From: Magallana angulata
Taxonomy: Eukaryota > Mollusca > Bivalvia > Ostreida > Ostreidae
NCBI RefSeq assembly: GCF_025612915.1
Contig: NC_069114.1
Location: 2,108,001 to 2,172,000 of the forward strand
Length of the DNA stretch: 64,000 nt
Direction: 5' to 3'
Below are positions 47,316 through 60,072 of this stretch, piece by piece. Every line of letters begins with the position of its first letter. Position 1 is the stretch's first letter. A program made the translations under genes and the position numbers. The notes under the pieces are model-generated. The model was not told the origin of the DNA and did not search any database. It was given only the letters and a program-made list of their open reading frames with translations.

Positions 47316-50300
47316 TATTCTGTTATTTTTAAGAATAATTTAGAAAGGTAATTATTCAGTTATGTACTTTCCCTTTTAAGCCTGAGGATCTATTTGACCG
47401 CATTAATATTTGCATGAAGAATAGAGACAGGCACCTTTCTATTGTGAGAGCAGTATCAGTATTCCTCCACTTGAGTGGACTGAGGACTGCGGATGGCAGC
47501 CCAGCACAGGACTGATGGGAGACAGGTCCTGTTGGAGTTCTTCATGGGGGATACACATGATGCTGATTGGATAGAGGTAAGTCTTTATAAAAATGTTTGT
47601 TTTTGAGCTGAATTTTGAATTATAGCATAATAATTGTATAAATAATATGCAAATGATGATACAGACATCTTGTATTAAATGGTTTTCTCTCCAGCAGCCT
47701 TGCATTGTATTTTGAGAGTACTATTACTATTCCTCCACCTTGAGTGGACTGAGGGCTGAGGGTGGCAGCCTAACACAGGACTGAGGAGGGCATTTCCTGT
47801 GGAGTTCTTCATGGGGGATACACATGATGCTGATTGGATGCAGGTAATTTTGATTAAAATTTAAATTATATCTTGATAATTGTAAAAATGATATGCAAAT
47901 GTTGATACTTCATGTGATTTAATAACCTATCTACTTCTAATCAGAGAGACATGTATCTATTCAGGCTTTGTTGGCCATTAGATTCCAGATCAACTCAGAA
48001 TCCAAGTACAGTGCCCTATAGGGAATATTTCTGGTTCTGTTATTTGAATGACAGAGTTGTTGCGCAGTATTTCTATTCCTTAAATCTGACTGCAATGATG
48101 ATGGCAGTTTGGTTTAATTTCTTCAATGGATATGCTCCAGTTGCTGAGATCGGGCAGGTAAAAAAATACATTGAAATATTGAGGGAATGAAAAGAACAAG
48201 AATGATAATATGAATTTGAATGAATCATTTGAAACTGTCTTGAATAAATCATTAAACTTAAAAATTATCTTTTTTTTGTATAGCTATTGGAAAGATTGGA
48301 CCAGATTTTTCATTGACGGCCTTGCATTTTGTGAGCACATTAGCTATTCCGTCGCCCTGAGAGGACTGTGGGCTCAGGGTGGCAGCCTAACAGGACTGAG
48401 GAGGACAGTTCCTGTGGAGTTCTTCATGGGGGATACACATGGTGCTGATATGAAAGAGGTAATTATGATTAAAAACATTGAATAGACCTGAATTTTAAAT
48501 GCTAACATGATATTTGTTACATGAATTTGGATATAATGATACTGAATATCTACCATTAATCACAGATACACGTTTCTATTTAGACTCTGTTGGCAGAGAG
48601 ATTTCGGATCACTTCAGAATATTAGTACAGTACCTTATGACGAATATTCCTGGTTCTGTTATTGGTATGACATGGTTGTTGGGCAGCATGAATATTGACA
48701 GGATTTCTGAACTGATCAATGCCGTATATTTGCATTGATTCAATGGATATTTATGCTTCAGTTGCTGAGATCAGACAGGTAAAAAATTCATTGACGGTTA
48801 CCATTTATATTGTACAAAGGAAGTAAAAAGAAAAATGGAGTCCATAGAGTATTTCAAATTCTAATAGAATATTTTGAATTTTACTAATTTATTGGCTACG
48901 GTCTTGCCTAATTCAAGTAACTTAATCTTATTTATAGCCTAAAAAAACGTGAACCAGGCTCAGAATGGTATCGGCAGGGTTTCTCTCCTGCAGCATTGCA
49001 TTTGGGAGCACTATCTTTATTCCTCCGCCTTGAGTGGACTGTACGTGGGCTGAGGGGGGCAGCCCAGCACAGGACTGACAGGGGGGCAGTTACTGTGGAG
49101 TTCTTCATGGGGGATACACATGGTGCTGATTGGATAGAGGTAAGTCTTTATAAAAAAATTTGTTTTTAAGCTGAATTTTTTAATGATAGTGTATGATGAT
49201 TGTAAGAAGAATTTGCAAATAATGATACCTTGCATGTTTTTGTTCAGATTTCGTTGGCCAAGACATTTTGGATCACCTTAGAATCCAATTTTATTACAGC
49301 ACCTTATGATGAACATTCTTGGTTCTGTTATTGGTGTGACAAAGTTGTTTGGCAGAATAAATATCGGCAGGATTTCTAAATCCGACTGAACTGATGGTAG
49401 CAGTTAATTTGAATTTCTTCAATAGATGTGATCCAGTTCCTCAGATGAGGCAGGTAGAAGAGATGTATATTAAAACAATGTAGCAATAGAAAAAGTATAC
49501 AGAATATTTTGAATTTTTTTAACTTCCTTAGCTCGAAATAGATGGGACGGTTTTTAATCTTCGAGGTATCCGAGTATTCAAGATATTGAAAGTAAAATTC
49601 TTTTAAAAAAAAGTTGTTCAGACTTACAAATCACTTCAACATATCCTTTGTACTGGATACTCACTATTCGAGATATTGAAGTTCATCAATCATTTATAAT
49701 CGTCTTTAATAATTCATTTAACTTTATTTTTATTTGTATAGCTATTGGAAATATTTGACTATATTCTCCATGGTATCAGTACATGAGTACCTGGGGTTTT
49801 TCTCCAGCAGCCTTGCTTAAAGAGAGCACTATTACTATTCCTCCGCCTTGAGTGGACTGAGGGCTGAGGGTGGCAGCCCAACACAGGACTGAGGGGGGCA
49901 GTTCCTGTGGAGTTCTTCATGGGGGATATACACATGCATGGTGCTGATTGGATAGAGATAATTATGATTGAACCCACCGTGATGATTTTGTTCTTCCAAG
50001 GTAATTTTAATTCTTAAGGATTTTTAGAAATTTATTGTAATTAATGGTGCCATTTCAAGCAGACATGTGTACAAGAGTAGAATTGTGTTTGTGAATGTTT
50101 TCATGTACAGTTCTTATACAGAGATGAGTCATTAATTTTGGTTTGTTTTGTCTCTACACAGAGAGATGCCAGTTAACCATGGCACTTCATCCTAGAACAG
50201 TACTCTATGAAGTGTACACCTGGTGCTGAGATTGGTACAACACATGCAGTTGTTGGCTGTATATGTTTTAGAAGGAATACTATCCTAATGCAGGAATAGA

Positions 50301-53300
50301 CTGTTGGGCATTGAGGTTGCACTATTCCTCATGTAGGAATAGACTGTTAGGCATGGAGGTTGCAGTACTCTTGATTTCTCTCCTTGGAAATACACCAGAT
50401 GCTGACATCAGGCAGGTAAAGACATATTCAATAATTAATCCATAGAGATGCCTTGAAGAGTCTTGAATATTCTGTTATTTTTTAAGAATAATTTCGAAAG
50501 GTAATTATTCTATTATTTACTTTCCTTTTTTAAGCGTAAGGATATAGTTGACCACATTAATATTTGCATGAAGAGTAGAGACAGGCATCTTTCTATTGTG
50601 GGAACAGTATCATTATTCCTCCACCTTGAGTGGACTGAAGGCTGAGGGTGGCGGCCCAGCACAGGACTGAAGGGGGCAGTTCCTGTGAAGTTCTTCATGG
50701 GGGATACACATGATGCTGATTGGATGCAGGTAATTTTGATTGAAATTTATATTAGAGCATGATAATTGTAAAAATGATATGCAGATGATGATATTTCATG
50801 TGCTTAAATGATTTATCTACCACTAATCGGAGAGACATGTTTTTATTCAGACTTTGTTGGCCAATAGATTCCAGATCACCTCAGAATCAAAGTACAGTAC
50901 CTTATGATGAATATTTCTGGTTCTGTTGTTTGCAAGACAGGGTTGTTGCGCAGTATTTCTATTCCTTAAATCGGACTGCATCGATGATGGCAGTTTATAT
51001 CAATTCTTCAATGGATATGCTCCAGTTGCTGAGATCGGGCAGGTAAAAAAAATACCTTGAAATATTGAGGCAATGAAAAGAGCAAGCAGGATAATTTGAA
51101 TATTTGAATGAATCTTTTGAAACTGTCTTGAATAATTCAATAAACTTTATCATTTTTGGTATAGCTATTGGAAAGATTGGACAAGATTTTTCATTGACGG
51201 CCTTGCATTTGGGAGCACTATCTTTATTCCTCCATCGTGAGTGGACTGGAGGCTGAGGGTGGCAGCCCAGCACAGGACTGAGGAGGGCAGTTCCTGTGGA
51301 GTTCTTCATGGGAGATACACATGGTGCTGATTGGATAGAGGTAAGTCTTGATTAAAAACATTGAATTGAGCTGTATTTTGAATGCTAACATGATAATTGT
51401 TAAATGATGAATTTGGAAATAATAATGCTGAATATCTACTACTAGTCATGCTAATCCGAGAGAAATGTTTCTATTCAGACTCTGTTGGCCGAGAAATTTT
51501 GGATCACTTCAGATTATAAGATCATGCAGTACCTTATGAGGAATATTCCTGGTTCTCTTTTGTGTGACACAGTTGTTGGGCAGTATCAATACTGGCAGGA
51601 ATCTGACTGAACTGATGATGGCATTTTATTTTCATTTCTTCAATGGATATATATGCTTCAGTTGCTGAGATCAGGCAGGTAAAAAATTCATTGACACATT
51701 GCCATTAATATTGTACAAAAAGATTTTTAAAAAAAGGAGTCCACAGATTATTTTGAATCTTAATTGAATATTTTGAATTTTTTTATTTCATTGGATACTC
51801 TATTGCCTAATTTAAGTAACTTAATCTTTTTTGTAGCTATTGGGAACAGTTAACCAGTACTCTCAGATTGGTAACTCCTACAGCGTTGCATTTGGGAGCA
51901 CTATCTTTATTCTTCCGCATTGAGTGGACTATGGGTTGAGAGTGGAAGCCCAGCATAGGACTGATGGAAGACAGTTCCTGTGGAGAGTTCTTCTTGGGGG
52001 ATATTCATGATACTGATTTGTTAGCGGTAAGTCTGATTGAAATATCATTATGGATATAAATTTCTAATTGAAATGTGATCATTATTCTAAAGGATTTTTT
52101 TAGTTCTTTCCTATTGATAGTGCTAGTCCTATTTCAAGCAGACATATATACAAGTGTATGTATTATATAATTATGTATTTCATGTACAGTTGTTTTGCAA
52201 AGATGAATCAATAACTTTGGTTTTGATTATCTTTCTACACAGACTTTCTTGGCTGAGAGTTGGCATGCAGTTAACCTTGCTCTTCAACCTAGAAGAGAAC
52301 TTTATGAACTACATGGTGCTGTTATTGGTACAACACAGTTGCTGAGCTGTATATCTTTCAGGAGGAATACTATTCCTCATGCAGGAATAGACTATTTGGA
52401 ATCAGCAGGGCTTTCTTTCCGACAGCCTTGCTCTATCAGAGCACTATCACTATTCCTCCGCCTTGAGTGGACTGAGGGCTGAGGGTGGCAGCCTAACACA
52501 GGACTGACAGGGGGGCAGTTCCTGTGGAGTTCTTCATGGGGGATACACATGATGCTGATTGGATAGAGGTAAATCTTTATAAAAATGGGTTTTTTTAGCT
52601 GAATTTTTTAATGATAGTGTATGATGATTGTAAAAAGAATTTGCAAATAATGATACCTTGCATGTTTTTGTTCAGATTTCGTTGGCCAAGACATTTCGGA
52701 TCACCTTAGAATCCAATTTTATTACAGCACCTTATGACAAACATTCTTGGTTCTGTTATTGGTGTGACGGAGTTGTTTATCAGTATAAATATTGGCAGGA
52801 TTTCTAAATCCGATCCGGTAGCAGTTAATTTGAATTTCTTCAATAGATGTGATCCAGTTCCTCAGATGAGGCAGGTAGAAAAGATATATATTAAAACAAT
52901 GTAGCAATAAAAAAGTATACAGAATATTTTGAATTTTCATGTACATTTCTCCTTTTTTAAAGTCTTCCTTAATTCATTGAACTTTTGTTTTATTTGTATA
53001 GGTTTTGGAAATATTTGACTATATTCTCCATGGTATCAGTACATGAGTACCTGGGGTTTTTCTACACCAGCTTTGCTTTATGAGAGTACTATTACTATTC
53101 CTCCGCCTTGAGTGGACTGAGGGCTGAGGGTGACAGCCCAACACAGGACTGAGGGGGGCAGTTCCTGTGGAGTTCTTCATGGGGGATATACACATGCATG
53201 GTGCTGATTGGATAGAGATAATTATGATTGAACCCACCGTGATGATTTTGTTCTTCTAAGGTAATTTTAATTCTTAAGGATTTTTAGAAATTTATTCTAA

Positions 53301-56300
53301 TTAATGGTGCCATTTCAAGCAGACATGTGTACAAGAGTAGAATTGTGTTTGTGAATGTTTTCATGTACAGTTCTTATACAGAGATGGGTCATTAATTTTG
53401 GTTTGTTTTGTCTCTACACAGAGAGATGCCAGTTAACCATGGCACTTCATCCTAGAACAGTACTCTATGAAGTGTACACCTGGTGCTGAGATTGGTACAA
53501 CACATGCAGTTGTTGGCTGTATATGTTTTAGAAGGAATACTATCCTAATGCAGGAATAGACTGTTGGGCATTGAGGTTGCACTATTCCTCATGTAGGTAT
53601 AGACTGTTAGGCATAGACTGTTAGGCATGGAGGTTGCAGTATTCTTGATTTCTCTCCTTGGAAATACACCAGATGCTGACATCAGACAGGTAAAGATATG
53701 TTGAATTCTTAATCCATAGAGATGACTTAAGAGTTTTGTTATTTTTTAAGAGTGATTTTCAAAGGTAGTTATTAATTTATGGACTTTCTCTTTAATCCTT
53801 AGGATCTCGTTGACCATATTACAATTTGCATGAAGAGTAGAGACGGGCATCTTTCTATTGTGGGAACAGTATCATTATTCCTCCGCCTTGAGTGGACTGA
53901 GGGCTGAGGGTGGCAGCCCAGCACAGGACTGAGGGGGCAGTTCCTGTGGAGTTCTTCATGGGGGATACACATGGTGCTGATTGGATGCAGGTAATTTTGA
54001 TTGAAATGATTTGTTTTGAGCTGAACTTTGAGTTGTAGCATAATAATTGTATAAGTAATATGCAGATGATGATACTGAATGTGCTTCAATTATCTCAGAG
54101 AGACATGTTTCTATTTAGACTTTGTTGGCCGATAGATTTCGGATCACCTCGGAATCCATGTACAGTGTACCTTGTGACAAATTTTCCTGGTTATTGGTTT
54201 GACATAGTTTTTGGGCAGCATCAGTATTGGCAGGATTTCTATTCCTTAAATCTGACTGCATCGATGATGGAAGTTTGGTTTCATTTCTTCAATTGCTGAG
54301 ATCGGGTAGGTAAAAAAATACATTGAAAGATTGTAGCAATGAAAAAAGCATGCTGGATATTTTTAATTTTCATATATCATTAAAAAAGGTCTTGCATAAT
54401 TCATTAAACTTTTTCTGGGGTATAGCTATTGGAAATATTGGACCATATTATTCATTGGATCAGTGGGGTTTCTTTCCAGTAGCCTAGCTTTACAAAAGCA
54501 CTATTATTATTCCTCCACCTTGAGTGGACTATGGGCTGAAGGTGGCGGCCCAGCACAGGACTGAGGGGGGCAGTTCCTGTGGAGTTCTTCATGGGGGATA
54601 CACATGGTGCTAATTGGATAGAGGTAAGTCTGATTGAAATCATTTTATAGAGCAGAATTTTAAATAATACTTAACATAGGATAATATTAAAAATACTTTG
54701 TAATTAAAGAGGCATCCTGTATGTGCATTAATATTTTATCTACCACTAATCAGAGAGATATATCTTTATTCAGATTACGGATCACCTCAAAATCCAAGTA
54801 AATGACCTAGTGAAGACTATTCCTGGTTCTGTGGTAACTGATATGACACAGTTGTATGGCAGTATGCATATCAGCAGGATTTTGACTGTACTGATGATGG
54901 CAGTTTATTTTCAGTTCTTCAGTGGATATATATGCTTCAGTTGAGATCAGGAAGGTGAAAAATTCAGTGAAACATTGCTTGAAACATTGTACAAAGGATT
55001 TAAAAGAAAAGAGTATGTTATATTTTGAATTTTAAAAAATCATTTAAAAATGTCTTGTATAATTCATGAAATATTGAACCAGATTCTTCATTGTGTCAGT
55101 GGGGTTTCTCTCCAGTAGCCTTGCTTTATGAGAGCACTATTACTATTCCTCTGCCTTGAGTGGACTGAGGGCTGAGGTTGGCAGCCTAACACAGGACTGA
55201 GGGGGGCAGTTCCTATGGAGTTCTTCATGGGGGATACACATGGTGCTGATTGGATAGAGGTAAGTCTTTATAAAAATGTTTGTTTTTGAGCTGAATTTTG
55301 AATTATAGCATAATTATTGTATAAATAATAAGCAAATGATGATACAGACATCTTGTATTTAATGGTTTTCTCTCCAGCAGCCCTGCATTGTATTTTGAGA
55401 GTACTATTACTGTTCCTCCGCCTTGAGTGGACTGAGGGCTGAGGGTGGCAGCCTTACACAGGACTGAGGGGGCAGTTCCTGCGGAGTTCTTCATGGGGGA
55501 TACACATGATGCTGATTGGATGGAGGTTATTATGATTGAAATAATTAAAAATGTGATCCTTATTATACAAGATGTTTCGGTTCATTCCTAATAATAGTCC
55601 TATTCAGCTAGATATATGTAAAAGTGTATGTCCTATATATGTTTTTCATGTACACTACTGATACAGAGTGGCATCAGTAACTTCGGTTTGGATTGTTTCT
55701 ATAAACTTAGTCTTTGTTGGCTGAGAGATGGCAGTAAACAATGGTACGTTATCCTAGTATCTTTATGAAGTGTAGTACATCTATTTCTACAACACACTTG
55801 CTGAGCTGTATATCTTTCAACAGGATTACTATTCATCAAAACTGAAAAGACTGTTTGGGATGCAGGTTGCAGTTTTGCTGCATTTCTGTAATGGAAATGC
55901 TACTGCTGTTACTGACATTTGCCTGGTAAATATACTTTCAATGATCTATTGAGAATTCTGCCTTTATATTCACTATTGTAAATGTTAATTATTATTTCGA
56001 AAGTTAATGGATACTGCAGGAACTTAAATATTTAGTAATAGGAATTTTTACGCAAGACTTATGTTTGCTTTAAGGTATTGTATTGTGTGGGCAGTATACA
56101 TATTCCTCGGCCTTAGTGGACTGAGGGCTGAGGGGGGCAGTTCCTTAACTCTTGGGTTCTCAAGGAGGATACTCATACATGGTGCTGATTTGGTGCAGGT
56201 ATCTTTTATTTGTAATTGTTGATGTATGTGTGGCAATAAATGAAATATTTTTAAATTCTAACAGGGACGGTTATTAACTTCTATTGACATTTTTATAGAT

Positions 56301-56452
56301 CTTTTTCAATCTAGACTCAGTTCAGTTACAGCAAAATTCAGTGTACTGGTGTAAAACCTGCTCTGAATTATTGACCATTAACTTGGATGTTGAGAAGTAT
56401 TAGAGAGACTAAGAGTGGATAGTTGATGTGACACATATATCTGTTTATTTAG

Positions 56453-56632
56453 GAAGACATGTTCATGAGTTCCACAGAGATGCATCCAAGACCATGATTG
56501 GGACTATTTCTATTCTTACTTGCATAGTTGTGACACGACATGTTCCTTAACAATGTTGGCAATGTTAGTGGATATTGGTTGCAGCATATGACATTAATTG
56601 AGTTGGTTTCCTTAAATGAGATGCCTAATCAG
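56453..56632 (+). repeat. V-type cassette, second copy
   Basis: Near-identical to 42833-43012, including ~25 bp of upstream intron. It marks the block 55.5-57.4 kb as a copy of the array's beginning (41.5-43.3 kb). Confidence 0.65.
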
Positions 56633-58130
56633 GTAAAAAACGCATTGAATTATTGTAGAGATTAAGTCATGAAATAGTATGGGATATTATATATTTAAAT
56701 TATTAATTTAAAAAGTTATTTTATTATTCATCTTCCTTATTCTGATTTCCTTTTATAGATGTTTCTGATAATAGACCCAAATGGAGTCTCTCTCCAGCAG
56801 CCTTGCATTTTGAGAGCACTACACCTATTCCTCCATTGTGAGTGGACTGGAGGCTGAGGGTGGCAGCCCAACACAGGACTGAAGGGGGCAGTTCCTGTGG
56901 CGTTCTTCATGGGGGATACTCTTGATGCTGACTGGATGGAGGTATTAGTCTTCCATTCAAGCATTAGTCATCTGATATTTTATCTGCAAAAGACTCTATT
57001 TGTATACCTTATTACAAAGATTTTAAAATCTTTACAGATCCTTATTTTTCCTTAATTGAATGCAATTTAGAGCATTCTTATGTAGAACAAAAGACAGCGA
57101 TATATTTGAAGAAAGGGATTTACTGCCATGATTAGTGGTTGCTACTTTGATATTGGGAAAGACTCTGTGTGCTACAGGGACTATTCAAGGAGAAGGTGTG
57201 TGCTGTTCCTTAATAAAGAAAGACATATCTGTTGTGATGCATTGAATGAGTGGTAGTTTCTTGTTGTATGTCATATTGTCTAGGAGCACCTCTACCATTT
57301 ATCCAACCTGAATGGATTCACAACCTGAATGCATGATTCACAGTTGAAGAGTGCAGTTCTCAACAGTAATGAGCGAATACAGCAAAACATCAGTGGAAAA
57401 AAAATTCCTGCATTTCCTCAATGAATTTACTCTTGGTTTCATGAAGGTAAATACTGGTAAGACATTAAAACATACTGTAGAAGTAAAATGGGTTATTTTT
57501 TACATTCTTTCAGGTTATTAATACACATGTATGTGCCATTCCTTTTTCATTTTTTTATAACTTCTATAATTTCAGAGTCTTTAACAGACACCCTTGTATT
57601 GTTTGAGCACGATAGCTATTCCTCCGCCTTGAGTGGACTGAGGGCTTAGGGTGGCAGCCCAACACAGGACTGAGGGGGGCAGTTCCTGTGGAGTTCTTCA
57701 TGAGGGATACACATGGTGCTGATTGGATAGAGGTAAGTCTGGTTAAAACATTGTATAGATTTTAGTTTTTAAAGGATTTTATTAACCAGGTCCAATATTT
57801 TAACCAGAGAAATGTACATGCAGGTTTCCCTTTGTACATAGTATGTGTTTTACATGTATTATTACATAGAGGTACATCAGTAACCTGATTTGGATTGTTC
57901 TTACACGGATTTGTTGGCTGAAAGATTGCAAGGCAACCAGATGACACATAAACATGCCATTCTGAGTACAGTACTTTATGAAGTGAACACCTGGTGCTGT
58001 TATTGGTACAGCGGAGATCTTGAGCTGTATTCGTTTCAGCAGGATTACTATTCATCAAACTAGATAGACTCTTTTGACAGCAGGTTGCAGTATTCAGGAT
58101 TTTTTTTCTCGATAGGATTAAAGCAGATGC

Positions 58131-58306
58131 TGACATCAGATAGGTAAATATATGTTGAAAAAACCTATAGAGATGTCTTGAAGGGTATTAAATATTTTGT
58201 ATTTATTAAAGAGTCAGATGCTGACATCAGATAGGTAAATATATGTTGAAAAAACCTATAGAGATGTCTTGAAGGGTATTAAATATTTTGTATTTATTAA
58301 AGAGTC
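58131..58306 (+). repeat. Tandem duplication of ~88 bp
   Basis: 'tgctgacatcagataggtaa' to 'tttattaaagagtca' occurs twice in direct succession, duplicating the end of a Z cassette with its donor. Confidence 0.85.
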
Positions 58307-59750
58307 ATTTATTAAAAGTCATGATTAATACATGTACATTACCTTTCAAGGTTAAAGAACTATTGAAGAGATGAATGTTTGCTTGAAGAGTATCAATAGG
58401 CACTTTTGTGTTGTTTGAGACTGTTTTAAACTATTCCTCCATCATGAGTGGACTGAGGGCTGAGGGTGGCAGCCCAGCACAGGACTGAGGGGGGCAGTTC
58501 CTATGGAGTTCTTCATGGGGGATACACATGGTGCTGATTGGATAGGGGTCAGTCTTGATTGAAAACATTGTATAGAGCGGAATGATAACAATTTCTTATG
58601 ATAATTATAAAAAGAATTTGCAAATGATGATACTGATTGTGCTTTCATTATCTATCTGCTCCTAATCACAGAGACATGTTTCTTTTCAGACTTTGTTGGC
58701 AGAGATCGAGATTTCGGATCACCTCAGAATCCAAGTACATGTACCTTATGACAAATATTCCTGGTTCTGTTATTGCTTTCACACGGTTGTTGGGCAGTAT
58801 GAATATCGGCAGGGTTTCTTTTCCTTAAATCTGAATGAACTGATGATGGCAGTTTAGTTTCATTTCTTCAATAGGTGTGCTTCAGTTGCTCATATGAGGC
58901 AGGTAAAAAATACGTTGATATACTGCTTGATACATTTAAGCTAGTAATGAAAAGAGTAGAGTGAATATTTTCAATTTCAAAACATATCATTTGGAGAGGT
59001 TTTGCATCATTAATGTACTTTCATCTTTTTATAGCTTTTAGAAATATTGGACTGGGCTCTCTCTTGTATCAGTGGGGTCACTCCCCAGCAGCCTTGCATT
59101 ATGATAGCGCTATTTCTATTCCTCCGCCTTGAGTGGACTGTAGGATGAGGGTGGCAGCCTAACACAGGACTGAGGGGGCAGTTCCTGTGGAGTTCTTCAT
59201 GGGGGATACACATGGTGCTGATTTGATGCAGGTATGTTTCTTTCAACGCTGATTGTATACTAAAATTTTTAAGTTTAAGGCACATGGTAAAGGTGATGAA
59301 GTACTGATTTATGCATTACTTGGTCTTAAATAGATAAAGTTTGCTGACTTTGGAAGGACTTCAGTATAGATTCACTTTGCATTGAAGCCTTGGAGTAGAC
59401 TAGCCTTGGAATCACAGTTTTTGCAATTGAGTATTGGCCTTCTACTAAGCTACCTTGCATCTATACAACATTGACTTCTCCTGTCCACTGTCTATTGACA
59501 ATGACGTGGACGTTGCCATGGGATTCTGTTTATGGGGCAGATTTGAGGCAAGTAGGGTGTATAATGAAATGTGTGAGAAACTTGGAAATCATTAGTGAGT
59601 TTTTTTTATTCACAGCAATATCACTTCAGAGCTTTTAAGTAATTCATATATTATACATAAAATTGCTTACAAAAGTACGGTAAATATAAATGTTAATAGG
59701 TTAGGGTCCATACTGAGGCAGTCCATACTGTCATAATAGATGTCTTTTTA

Positions 59751-60072
59751 TTAGTCCCCTACCGGTTTTCACCGGAGGGGACTATAGCTTTCCTCTGCAT
59801 CCGTCTGTCCGTCTGTCTGTCCCACTTCAGTTTTCCACACTTTTTTTCTTTATGCGTTTGAGTAATAATATGAAATTTGCTGAACAGCTTCAAAATGTCA
59901 AACTACAGATCAAGTTTACACTTTTGTAGCGTCTGGTTGACATATTTTGGAAAAAAAAATTTTATTGTCCAATTTTTTAATGTTCGGGTTCGATATTCTG
60001 CATAACAGTGCATTGTTTTCACAATTTTCACAAACCGGTAGGGGACGTGTATTGCTTATGCAATACTCTCAG
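59751..60072 (+). mobile_element. HINE-type Helitron-like element, second family
   Basis: A 5' hairpin of TAGTCCCCTACCGGT with an inverted partner (59752-59784) is followed by a (CTGT)n microsatellite and ~220 bp of unique body. The 3' subterminal ACCGGTAGGGGA (60034-60046) is the exact inverse of the 5' TCCCCTACCGGT. A terminal hairpin ATTGCTTATGCAAT (60051-60064) completes it. It is inserted just before the last, degenerate Y cassette. Confidence 0.65.

Larger units (their letters stand above)
41642..58143 (+). repeat. Z-type cassettes (list)
   Basis: Z cassettes share the X start (ACTTTGTTGGCTGAGAG) and end (GACATCAGGCAG before GTAAA) but have a different middle ('accatggcacttcatcctag', 'tatgaagtgtacacctggtg'). 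They lie at 41642-41854, 43491-43688, 44133-44230 (5' lost), 46843-47054, 50162-50415, 53422-53689, 55711-55925 and 57909-58143 (acceptor mutated). The first parts of 45641-45997 and 52243-52568 are also Z. Readings such as ELYIFQQDYYSSKLKRLFGM (55815 region) and VAVFLISLLGNTPDADIRQ align with the X reading, so X and Z are diverged duplicates. Confidence 0.7.
44900..58902 (+). repeat. X-type cassettes (list)
   Basis: X cassettes start ACTTTGTTGGC after a pyrimidine-AG acceptor and end GAGATC(A/G)GGCAG before GTAAA. They lie at 44900-45076, 46106-46304, 47965-48157, 48584-48778, 49248-49453, 50851-51042, 51479-51678, 52676-52874, 54119-54309, 54774-54954 and 58690-58902. In the frame ending in phase 0, several stay open over the last ~55 codons with an aromatic-rich reading (EYSWFCYWYDTVVGQYEYW, then FFNGYAPVAEIRQ). 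The 5' ~20 codons (TLLAERFRITSE) are in a different frame. The ancestral exon was therefore probably coding and has since been frameshifted. Confidence 0.7.

Noticed and set aside
41600-59290. Recurrent minus-strand frames reading SPVLGCHPQPSVHS in many Y cassettes
   Set aside because: They are the reverse of the conserved Y core, start at different points, and lack minus-strand acceptor/donor signals. All splice signals favour the plus strand.
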